Below, piece after piece: positions 54,122 to 64,000 of a stretch of 64,000 nucleotides of DNA (position 1 is its first letter; the number at the start of each line of letters is the position of its first letter). A program made the position numbers and the translations under genes. Where the stretch lies: the NCBI RefSeq assembly GCF_014851395.1, contig NW_024044348.1, positions 27,128,676-27,192,675 on the forward strand, given 5' to 3'. This DNA comes from Micropterus salmoides. Lineage: Eukaryota; Chordata; Actinopteri; Centrarchiformes; Centrarchidae. The notes beneath the pieces were generated by a model that was not told where the DNA came from, did no database searches, and saw only the letters and a list, made by a program, of their open reading frames with translations.

Positions 54122-57065
54122 TCAGGGTGCCGGGTCCTGTTGATTTTGCATGCGTCTCTCTGCAGCTGCCGCCATGGTTCTACGTCTCAGCACCGTCAAG
54201 TTCAATTCTGGAAGAATGTCCTCCTCCAGTCCAGGCAAATCCTCATCCTGGTCCTCTGGACTCTTGTTTAGATATCTCCTACAGGGAGGTAAGGAACAGC
54301 ACATGACCACGGGAACAGAAAATGCATGATAGCAGGAAAGAAGGCAACCAGGAATGCCCTACATTAGTTGACAAATGTCAAACTGGGCTTTTCAGCTACT
54401 CAGGTAGCCAAGCAAAGGTCTTCAAATATTTTACTTGACTGACTTTGGGTTACAGACTGAGTAAAACATGCCCACAAGGAAAGGTATATTATCATTAAAC
54501 AGTATACACTGCTGAACTAAAAAAAACCTCCTATAAGAGGTACAGACCTCCAGCCATCATTGTACCAACCTGCGAGCCTGCTGGAGCAACTCTTCTTTCC
54601 TCTGCTTTAACATCTTCTGCCTCTCCTCGGCCGACTTAGAGAAGCGACCTCCCCTGACCTCCATGCTGTCTGACTCACTGAGGCCCTGTTCAGCTGCTCC
54701 ACTGGGGCCGTCCAGCTCGTCTGGTGCAGAGCTCACCGGTGTAGGGGCACGCTCTATGGCCTGAGGAAGGACAAACACAGAAAATGTGTTACATTCTGCC
54801 TTTCGAGAACAACATAGGAAAGTGATCAAGGTGAAACAGGAGGTCCAGGAAGCATTGACAGAAGTGTTGAGAAATGAGCAGAGCACTGTGTTAACGACAA
54901 ACAACGCTGCTATTAACATTTAGCCTCCAGCTGACTGACCTGTGTTGGGAAAGGCACCTGTATGCGTCCCTCCAGGATGTTGTCAGTGGTGACCTCCACA
55001 GAGCGGGTCAACTGCAGGTCCTGCATCACCAGGTAGGAGGGCACCTGAGGGAACATCTCCTGGATCTGATGGGCCTGATGAGCGAAGCGAGCAATAGAAA
55101 GGTGATTCAGAGAAACATGGTTGGAGAGAGAAGAGCAAAAGTGAAAGCCAGACTTTAAAAAAATAATAATAATAATAAAAAAAAAAAGGTTGACACAAGC
55201 AGGTCTTAAAACCTACAATATTAGTGTAGAGTAGAGTGTAGAGTATAACACTGTAAAATACTTGGAATCTTTGTTCAAATACACATGGCATCTTTTGTAA
55301 CAGTTTCTGCAAAATCTGTTGGTCAAATAAAGAGGTTATCATTATTGTCAACAAGCATTTACAAGGAAATCAAACACCATGTGAGCAAAGTAATGATGTT
55401 AAGAGCATTGGAGCTATGGTAAAAACCCAGGCAACATTTTCAGGCACTGGCTACTGGTTAAAAGCAGGACATGGAGTAAAGAATGAGATATAATTATGGC
55501 AGGATTGGCTTTGTGGCAAATAGGAGTGTCATAAAAAGGTTCAATACCTGACCCGATCTGTGTCCATCCCGATCATCCCTCTCTCTTTCTCTACATCTCT
55601 CTCTCTCTACATCTCTCTACATCTCTCTCTCTCTACATCTCTCTCTCTCCATCTCTCTCTCTCTCCATCTCTCTCTCTCTCTCACCCCAACCGGTCGAGG
55701 CAGATGGCCGCCCACCCTGAGCCATGGCTCTGCTTGAGGTTTCTGCGTCTTAAAAGGAAGTTTTTCCTTGCCTCTGTCGCCTAGTGCTGCTCTTGGTGGG
55801 AACTGTTGGGCTTCTGTAAATATCATCACAGAGTACGGTCTAGACCTGCTCTTTTATGAAAAGCGCTGTGAGATAACTGTTGTTGTGATTTGGCGCTATA
55901 TAAATAAAATTGAATTGAATTGTATCACCTCTCATAAAACCAACACGAATTCCTTCAGTCTGTAAACATGAACTCACCATGGCCATGAGCTGGGAGTTGT
56001 TGGCCTGAGCGATGCCCAAGATATTGGTGGTGTGCATTACTTCCACTGAGAAACTGGGCAGCCAGCTGGCAATGCGAGAACCTGTAAGAGACTTATTCTG
56101 TGAACATTTGCTCATGTCTTGCAGTGTTCCACATTAATTAATGAGACTATGGCAGCCCACCACAGTCTAATTTCTTCCGCTATAGTTTCAAAATGAACCT
56201 AAAATATATTAAAATGAAAGACTTTTGACGTGTTTTGCGCCACTTCTCCCCGCTGCTGTAAACTCGCTGACACACTGGCATCCAACTCGAGACAACCCCT
56301 TTTTTTTTTTTTAGGTAAGTATGGTAACATTAACTAACGGTTTGAACAGCGTTGAGTGTTTCCACTGTCCCTCGTTTGTGAGAACACGATCAAGCTAAGC
56401 GCTAAATTTTGAGAGCACACATATTAGTGCCTTTATGGTAAATGCAGTTAAAGGAGCGCGAGATGACAGGCAGGGTTAACAACTTTATTCTGTCATTTTC
56501 TCACTTTGTAACAAGTGTTACAGTATGAGAGTCTTACTTGAAGAGAGGCCATTTAATCTTAATTGTACGTAATACGAGCACATCATACAATATAATTTAT
56601 GCATGCCACCGGATCCCCCTAGAGGGTCGATGTCCACCCACCATAGTCTCACAAATCCTGCGGGAAACACTGCCTTGGTCAACATTTAAACACTATCCAT
56701 ATCTCTTGTTGTACATTTCAATTTTATATTTTTGATTCTTGACTTTTACAGTACTTTTTCTTTTACTATGTTTATTGTGACAGTTAAGCAAATTCCTTGT
56801 ACGTCAAAACCTACTTGGCAATAAACGCTTCATCCTTGTACTTGTGTCCAACAGACTTACCATCAAAGTGGAAGAAATGATTGTGTTGGTTGATATGTGG
56901 TCTAGCATCTGCAGCAGCTCCTACTGGGCCAATGTTGTCTTCCATACCACCGGCCGGCTGCTGGCCTCTCACCTGGCCCCCGTCCCCATTAATGTTCAGG
57001 GATGTCCGACACGTTGGACAAGATGTGTCCTGCTCAAGCCACGAGCGCAAACAAGAGCTGGATAT

Positions 57066-57101
<36 letters not shown>

Positions 57102-60100
57102 GTTATATTACATTTCTCTGTATAAAAACTTGACATTCATTACAAGGCTCAGAAGTCTGAAGTAGCTACACATTAGGATCATCTTACTGAAGCTGAAAAT
57201 TTTCAGTAAACTGCTATAACTCAAGGGCAGGAGATAAATATCCAAACAAGAAAAATAATATGACAGAAGCTAAGGACAGTTCTGCAGTGAGATTTACTAC
57301 AAAAATATATATAACTTATGAAAGACTTTGGGCACTAGCCAAACTAAGGATTCTGCATTCAAGGCTGGTATAGCTCATTGTCTGCTATTCCTGCAGTCTC
57401 TCCTTAAAGCAATCTTTATTCTGTAGTTAAAGATAAATTCTTTCCAGGCTATGGAGCCACAGGTTAGTGGTGCCAGTAAAACAATCTGCAGAACACAGTC
57501 CATGCAGGGATTGCCGATTGAAAAATCACTTTACTTGTGGAAGAGATGGCCGCAAGGTAGCTTGCGTGCTGTCAACATGGTGTCCCAGCAGATGGCACAG
57601 TCATCATCATTAGCTGCCAGCTCCTCTGCAGTAGCAACAGCAAATCTGTACAGATACAGTTCACAGTATATACAAATGATGATGAAACAACTAATGAACG
57701 ATGGAATTTACAAAGCTTTCATTACAAATTGTGTGGTTATTTGCCTCCGCCAACCAGTCAAGTCGCAGTTCGGCCAGACACTCATATGTAGTGAATACAT
57801 GGATGGAATTAAATACAAAAAGGTATAAAGTGTATCCGGATTATATGAATTATTCCAGTTGATACACATTATTGATCTGATTAATGAAGGAGTATCAGAT
57901 TTATTGGCTTAACAGATACACATGTACTTATGTAAAGATGAAGAAGATGGATTCTTAGAGTGTAGCTACACAAAATGTGATGCTGTTGATTTCTCCTGGC
58001 ATTTTTAGATGCAAAGCCTCACAATGAGCTTAAACTCAATCACACACGCACAGGATCAAGATTAGCTAGGCGCGCTCTAAACATTATTAGCAGTTACGTG
58101 ATTCCGATGATGCTCGAAATTCAGAATGAGCGAGGAAGTGAAAGGCAGAATGGATGAGATGGAGGAAAGGCCGTACTGTGCATTCTGTGCTAGTTATTGT
58201 TTGCTCATTGTGTCCTCCCTGTCAGCGTGTGTTGGGAATCGCACAATTCATCCTTATGTTATAGGTAAAGACTATTTTGAGGTCACAATGACCTTTGAGT
58301 CAGAAGTGTCACCTCTTCAGTGTCAGACCAACTGTTACATATGGTCACAAACTCCCCGTCTGCTCCTGAGTTAAGGTGTTGAATAATGGCCAAATAATAT
58401 TTTTCCAGGACATGATGCAGTCACAGTGATGTTGACATTTGAGGTACAAAAACAAACAAAAAAAAAAGGTCATTACGTCATTTTGAGGTCACAGTGATCT
58501 TGACCTTTGACCACCAAATTCTAAGGATTTCATCCTTGTGTCCAAGCAGATGTTTGGGCCAAATTTGAAGAAATCCCCTTAAGGCGTTCCTGGCATATCA
58601 CGAGAATGGGACGGACAGACAACCCAAAAAACATAACACCTCGCCGGCATATTTTGAATTCAAAATATACAATCACCTGGCCTCCATGTTATTGATGACA
58701 CGAAGATAGTTCTTGTGCCTGCGGATGCGGCGCTGGACTTCATGGAAGAGATACCGTAGCTGCATAAAGATAACCAAGCTTGCCATGGACAGCCAGATGT
58801 TGCCAAAAAGCTAATGAGAGACATATGGACAGAACAGATTAAAGATTAGGGGGTAGAAAAAGAGACAGGGAGAGACACAATTTTCATAACATGCCAACAC
58901 CTGTTCCACTCTGTGTCTTACCAGCATATGGATATGGTGCATGAGGTCGAGAAAGAGCATAGCCAACTCCATGATGAAGTCTGTGTAGTAGACATATGTT
59001 CCCTTACTCTCCCAGGTCCCTGGATGGTTCAGATCCCACAGATGAATTGAGTAACTGAGGGGACATGCACAGCTCTTTCAGGCCATGAAACACAGGTAAT
59101 ATTTTGACAGTATGGTGGATGATGTGACCATTATCTTTGATCGGGACTGGCGATTCAAACAACATGAATACATGAAACAAAGACGGTGTAATATTGCCAT
59201 CAGAAGGAGCAGGTAGCAAGCACTAGCACAGCATCACTTCCGCTGATCCAAGTTGTTTCTGCTGCTTGTCTAATCCTAACCACCCTCTTTGGGATAAAGA
59301 AGCCTTTCACACTGGTATAATGGAACCAGAGGAAAGCACATGGTGTCGCTAATATTATCCTCTGATTCTAAATCTGCATAGGCTATGTTATCTGTACTGC
59401 TGCAGTGTGTGCACGTGTGTGCATGTGTAAGGAGGCTTTGAAGGGACTTACCGCATGATGACATGCCCAGTACGTACAGTCACCAGCAGACACTGAAGGA
59501 TCAGAGGACACAGGTGAACGTGATGTAGTCTACTGTGCATACTGAACAATCCAAAGCTTGATGTTACAGTTGTGACTTTTAAAATAAAACACTATTAACA
59601 CTATCTCTATCTGAAGGAACTGAGAAGGGAATGTTTGGTGCTTAAAATGGTACAGTGATTATTGGTGTGTTTATTAGACTAGGCCTCTCTCAATTTCTGT
59701 ATCAAATAACTTTTTCCAAAGTAGACATTTTAGGTTGAGGGGATGATTTTAGTGCCCCAGTAAGCCACGCTTGTGAGCCCGCATGCACAAAACTGGAGCC
59801 CTGGAACTGGCACACTGAATGAAATTCAACAATTATTCATGTTTTTAATAAAATTTAATTAATTAACTGTGCTTTTTCTGCTATAAGAGGTTTGCAGTGT
59901 TTACAATATGACTGACCAGGGCAACTGCTGAAAGTGTGGCTAAGGTCATTTGTGATAACTGTGTGAAAACAATTTCAGTTTCTGCTAACATGAAAAGACA
60001 TTTCCTGTTGTGTTTTTTCATCTTGTTTACCATTTAATTAGCTGAAAATAAAGATGATTGTTTTGCTTTCACTATATTTTGTTTCTTGCTAAATATTCTG

Positions 60101-63100
60101 CCAATTATCTTGATTTTCAGCTGAATCTGAAACATATCACTGATTTACCCAAAGACCCAGCCCAATTTGAGACATAACCATGTCAAACAAAACAATAAAT
60201 TGCTAAATAAGAACCACATGGACCTAACCTGATATAGAGAGTTCACAATCATCTGTGCCAAGTGTGGTCAAAATGGTTCTCACCTCTGCTGCCATAAAGG
60301 AGAGGGTGTGCATGCCATTGGAAGCTCCCAGCAGACCGCAGACCACAGCCAGGCCACAGCAGTCCAGCAGCAGGGAGACCAGCAGACAAAGCACACGCAC
60401 ATGGCTGTTCATGGGAGTGGAGGGAGAGAAAGACAGCTGTAGGGAATAAAATGTGGATCATGAGTGGATTGTGCCTCTCTCATGGTTTTTCCTAATGTTT
60501 CTGGGGCAGTTTGATGTCTCCTTGAGCTTGTGCTGGCTTGGAAAGTGCTGCTCATGTGGGTCTGTACAACCCACTAAGACATTTCATGTGACACTGGGCT
60601 ATAAAAAAATAAATATACATAAATATATTTCAAACCTAAAAAAAGGGCCCTGACTGCCAGAAAGGTTAAGAACCCCTGATCTACAGCAACTAGAACACAG
60701 TTTAGGACCTCATTGCAAACATTAAAACAGCTGAGCTGAAAGAAATAAAATAGATTTCATCAAACCTGTAAAACTTTAATACAACAAGGTGTCTTCAGCA
60801 CGCTGACAGCACAATATGGCTATCATCTTTGGCAATTTAACCTACAATCAGATATGTAGGTTAAATTTTCAACCAAAAGCTAGAACCCACAGAAACAGGG
60901 AAACAGGAAGGAAGACAGCTGGGCTAACACAACTGACAGACATCAACCTAAAAAGAATATGCAGAAGTGCAGATCTCTCCACAGACAGAAACAAAGACTA
61001 GCAGACAGTGACACATACATACCGCCATGTGGAGCACATTACATTCACATCCACTTTCTTCTTGCTCATCTTCCCCTCCATGACTAAAGTGAAAGGATTT
61101 TTTTGTACTATAGGGGTGTCTCTGGGGACTTGTATCAAAGGAAAATATATATTGGAATAGTTCGCCGACACCTTTCCTTTATTTTCAATAAAAAAGGTGA
61201 GTGTCAGCTCATCTGTGTGAGACGTTGCTACTAGTTGTAGCCGTATCTGGGGCACTGTCGTTGCTGTGAGAAAGCAACACATCAACACGGTGCATTCCTT
61301 TTGATTCACGCTGTTTTGAAATGAACGCTTCATCATACTGGAGCTGCTTCCTCCCTTGCACAAAATGTCCTTACTGCAGGTGCTGCATTTTGCTGTGTGA
61401 TTATCTTTTTTAGTGAAACTTTAGTATTTCCTGCAGTGGTCCATAAATGTAAACAGGAGTACTCACTTCTCGCATACTTTGTTGACGTACCACATAACAA
61501 ACAACTTGACGTTAGGTTAGCATAGCAGGTCCAGGCAGATAGGCTGTACGGACTGTAAAATATTCACTGCACTTGACTTGGGAGTGCGATTGAAATATGC
61601 AAAAAGTTAGGAACCGATAAGCAGAATGGAAATGCACTTGTCTTAACAAATCCACAGTTCTTGGTCATTTGTTAATGGTTCCAACTTGCTTGCAAGGAGG
61701 CCATATGATATTTTGTTTTCCCCAACAAGCAGAGCATAATCTGATCCAGGGACATGTCAGTTTAGCGACTGAAGCTGTATCAGTGGCCTGACAAGCCAGT
61801 ACAAGGAACTATAAATAGATCGAGAGCTGAAAAGAGTACAGTTACTCTCAGACGTTCAGGGGACACTCACCACGCCTTTTAAAAACACCACTTTATAAAG
61901 CTGGAAAGTGCATTTATCAGGTGTTGTCAAATGCCAGGTTTCTGGCTATCTTGCATTTATTCTCAGTCCTTATGAGTAACAAGTCAGCACAAAGTATGTA
62001 GGATCTAGCCATATCATGTTTGTTGTGTAGCATAAATAGAAACTGGTTTCATACAGGGATGTAAGAATGGTAATATGGTAGTCATCTTAAAAGAGCATTT
62101 GTATACTGTTTCAGCCCTAATCTCTGCAGTAATTAATGCATCCTAACAAATAAGAGCTTGGAGGATCTGTAGAATAAACAAATAATCTCCAAGTACCGGT
62201 GACCTTGATCCAGGTTGTTTACCATGACAAATCTTCTTCAGACATGTTTACATTGAAAGGTTACATTAGTGGGTAGTGAGGGTGCAGCGGATCAGACACT
62301 TGCCTTAGTTGTGGAAGACCTGGGTTTGATTCCCACTGCACAAGTTGCTTTGGATAAAAATGTCAGCTAAATGACTAATTAGTATTAGCTACAACATGAT
62401 CCATGAAAGTTGGTACAATATCAGCAGTTGTTGTAACTATTCTCAGACGAAATGGATTGGATAATTGTGATGAGAAAATTTGAAAAATAACAGATTCATA
62501 AGGTCAATAAATTTGGTTTGTTGTCCTGCCCCAGTTTACCATACAAGGTAGTCATAAACCATGCTTTGGGGCACTAGTAAGAGTAAAAAAGTGTAGTTCA
62601 TAATACTTACATATTCAAATCTGTCTTTACAGAGCTGCACCATGAGATGAAGAAAGACCAGGGCAGAGAACCACAAACACCACATGACCACCTCATCCAC
62701 GGTCTGCACGTTCAATACACCGAAGATGAAAATGAACTTGTAGAAGATGAAGTTCCAGAATTTATCTTTCAGGTGCTGAGAAATCAACACAGAACAAATG
62801 AGATGCATTTTACTAAAAAAGCTTAATAACAACAACAGGTATGTAAGTAGCTCTATTTGTCATTTTAACGCTGTTAAAAGACAGACTCACCTGCTTCTCA
62901 CTGACTCTAAGCGGACCAAACACCACATACTGAATCATTTTTGCAATTAACATCAAGGAGCAGCAGAAGGTGTTGACTAAGACCTAGGACAGAGAATAAA
63001 GTGTCAATTTTCTGTAAGAACAACATAATCTTATCAAGCAATGCAAAGTCTTAAACGGGATGACACTCACCCATACAAAGAGACTGTCAGCGACCAGATA

Positions 63101-63319
63101 CCGCAAGACACGGGTCGCCAGTTCTGTGTTACTATCATTTAGATGTTCGAGATCCGTTTCAGAGGGAGCTGGTGTTTCATCGGTTTCCAAGGCCGCAAAC
63201 CCCGGGTCAATCACAGTGGTGTAGGCACTAAAGATGCTGCCAGCAAGCAAAGCCACACTCAGTGCTGTATAGGTCTGCAGGCTGGGCCAAGGAAACCTCT
63301 CCAAAAACAGAAGAGGCAT
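54122..63319 (-). CDS. amfr: autocrine motility factor receptor / gp78, ER E3 ubiquitin ligase, complete
   Basis: AMFR (gp78) is a multi-pass ER membrane RING ligase in ER-associated degradation; in mammals it works with UBE2G2 and p97/VCP and targets HMG-CoA reductase and INSIG1. Thirteen coding exons: 63071-63319, 62891-62983, 62611-62775, 60284-60436, 59452-59492, 58922-59054, 58677-58810, 57535-57645, 56861-57057, 55978-56081, 54940-55074, 54570-54760, 54122-54278. All have GT-AG borders and join in frame to 620 residues (human 643). The start MPLLFLERFPW equals the mammalian N-terminus. Membrane region about 1-300 (IFIFGVLNVQTV, FMAAE, HLWDLNHPGTW). RING: C339, C342, C354, H356, H359, C362, C373, C376. 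CUE domain about 461-505 (MFPQVP). UBE2G2-binding helix about 546-570 (SAEERQKMLKQRKEELLQQAR). VCP-interacting arginine-rich end RRRTMAAAAERRM about 600-612. All functional parts are present. Teleosts may have two copies (a/b); which one this is cannot be told. Confidence 0.98.
55547..55918 (+). repeat. teleost retroelement repeat with CT-rich head, in amfr intron
   Basis: A (CT)n/CTACAT-rich stretch (about 55575-55683) is followed by 'CAACCGGTCGAGGCAGATGG', 'AAGGAAGTTTTTCCTTGCC' and 'TTTGGCGCTATATAAATAAA', ending in TTGAATTGAATTG. These blocks, in this order, are among the most frequent repeats in percomorph genomes. The tandem TTGAA end suggests a retroelement 3' tail. Antisense to amfr in the intron 55075-55977. 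Confidence 0.8.
57066..57102. repeat. (CA)n microsatellite next to an amfr splice acceptor
   Basis: About 37 bp of CA/CG dinucleotides on the plus strand, beginning 8 bases upstream of amfr exon 9. In the transcript it is a (UG)n tract ending in GUAUAUCCAG, occupying the place of the polypyrimidine tract. Confidence 0.95.
57646..58676. repeat. amfr intron with a teleost dispersed repeat (about 58225-58645)
   Basis: The blocks 'TTGAGGTCACAGTGATCTTG', 'ACCTTTGACCACCAAATTCT', 'GGGCCAAATTTGAAGAAAT' and 'GAGAATGGGACGGACAGACA' occur in order. This non-coding repeat is frequent in fish genomes. 'TTTGCCTCCGCCAACC' near 57741-57756 may be another piece of the same family. No amfr exon inside. Confidence 0.65.
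60998..61336 (-). other. unidentified 113-codon open frame in amfr intron
   Basis: From the ATG at 61336 the frame reads MMKRSFQNSVNQKECTVLMC and later LTLTFFIENKGKVSANYSN and VPRDTPIVQKNPFTLVMEGK, ending at 60998. The composition is protein-like (balanced residues, no low complexity), but I do not recognise a family and see no clear splice context. It could be a retrocopied or transposon-derived fragment, or chance. Confidence 0.25.
62273..62390 (+). repeat. tRNA-derived SINE
   Basis: The head has an A-box-like segment ('GGGTGCAGCGGATCAGACAC') and a B box 'GGGTTTGATTCCC' at about 62332-62344. The body ends 'GCTTTGGATAAAAATGTCAG' then CTAAATGACTAA, the conserved 3' block of a widespread teleost SINE. 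Antisense to amfr in its third intron. The middle is shortened relative to the usual length. Confidence 0.8.
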
Positions 63320-64000
63320 TGCAGTGTTCACGGTCCACTTCTCAACTTGTGAAAACGGTGTTTGCCCCGATCCAAGAACTGGAACAACCTGTGGGCAGAA
63401 GTGAGTTAAGTTAGCTAACGCTGGCCAAACTTTAACGTTACTAAGCTGACGTTAAACGTAAATTAGTATTCGTTTTTCAACATGCATAGTAACCAAAGCG
63501 TCAGCATACGATCGTTAATGTTTTATATGGTTTAGTCATTTCCATGAAGTTAGAAGACGTTAGTCTTAGATGTTAGCTACTTGGCTCTCAACGGGTTCTC
63601 AAGCAAAGGCTAATTTCACGTTAGATCAATACAGTTGGTAAAGGCGCAAACTACTCCCGAATTGGCCTGTCTTTGGTGAAGTGTAACGATAAAAGATTCA
63701 ATCAGCTAAATAAAGTGAAACCCGTTGACAAGCGCTTCAGAATGGCCAACATAAGAGTTCACGCCCCTAACGTTAGCTGTTTACCTGGCTAACGTTACCT
63801 AATACTAGCTTACTTGTTAGCGACTGTTATTAGCTACGCAGCCACTGTGAGCGAACACACATCGAGTTTGTATTACATCGTCACTTACAGTTTGTCACAA
63901 ATTTAGTTAACCACAAAAAAGATGTCCTGTTGTTGTATTTACTGCTGTACTTTTAGTGCAGCTGCACTGAGAACACCGTAGTTGACAACATCGTCATGTT
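63320..64000 (-). promoter_or_regulatory. amfr 5' UTR and promoter region
   Basis: Upstream of the amfr start (63319). CTTCTGCCCACAG just before 63388 looks like a splice acceptor, so the 5' UTR may include an upstream exon. 63405-63830 is rich in AACGTTA/GTTAGC words (for example around 63409, 63433, 63766 and 63788), also seen at the gnpnat1 5' end. No TATA box is recognised. The transcription start cannot be fixed. Confidence 0.5.

Larger units (their letters stand above)
60437..62610 (-). other. third amfr intron, with repeats and one unidentified open frame
   Basis: Contains a dispersed-repeat tail (about 60465-60625), an unrecognised minus-strand open frame (60998-61336) and a tRNA-derived SINE (about 62273-62390). 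No amfr exon is missing: the exon 3 to exon 4 junction is in frame. Confidence 0.8.

Noticed and set aside
55560..55784. Serine/leucine-rich open frame as a protein
   Set aside because: It is a translation of a CT-rich simple repeat and a common dispersed repeat.

Overview
This window is vertebrate nuclear DNA, almost certainly from a ray-finned (teleost, probably percomorph) fish. It carries large GT-AG introns, three genes whose exons read as vertebrate AMFR, GNPNAT1 and UNC13 proteins, and a dense load of fish-type mobile DNA: three Tc1 families, hAT-like elements with 8-bp target duplications, tRNA-derived SINEs and LINE 3' ends. Two runs of exactly 500 N (16761-17260 and 48261-48760) are scaffold gaps, probably of placeholder length.

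Layout. From 1 to about 43.5 kb I see no host gene. This part is a mosaic of repeats: a Tc1-like element cut by the left edge (1-464); LINE 3' ends (2025-2455, 5900-6300); a hAT-like element with a perfect 8-bp target duplication (5695-8221); a repeat with unpaired flanks (8378-9750); a tRNA-derived SINE (11484-11663); a TTAA-flanked element (12075-13344); another hAT-like element (24569-25343); a nearly intact Tc1 element (26461-28068); a hAT-like element with a dead Tc1 nested inside it (37183-39419, Tc1 at 37780-39330); and a third, also dead, Tc1 family (40122-41655). A 177-bp segment is present twice with one mismatch, 2.3 kb apart (29560-29736 and 31865-32041).

The right-hand third holds three genes, all transcribed leftward (minus strand). 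amfr (gp78, an ER ubiquitin ligase) is complete: 13 coding exons between 63319 and 54122 join in frame to a 620-residue protein. gnpnat1 (glucosamine-6-phosphate N-acetyltransferase) follows at 50805-49638 but lacks its last exon. Then come only the last two coding exons of an unc13 gene, best matched to unc13c (47649-43962). The missing 3' end of gnpnat1 and the missing 5' part of unc13 both fall on the 48.26-48.76 kb gap, so the gap probably hides much more than 500 bases, or marks a misjoin.

The genes do not form an operon or a pathway. amfr acts in ER-associated degradation and gnpnat1 in UDP-GlcNAc synthesis, which is linked to the unfolded protein response in mammals. unc13 is a synaptic vesicle priming factor. 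I found no sign of a new defence or other multi-gene system. The points most worth checking are the double truncation at the gap, a one-base deficit at a gnpnat1 splice junction, a (TG)n tract in place of the polypyrimidine tract at the amfr RING exon, the recent 177-bp duplication, and the datable nesting of transposons.
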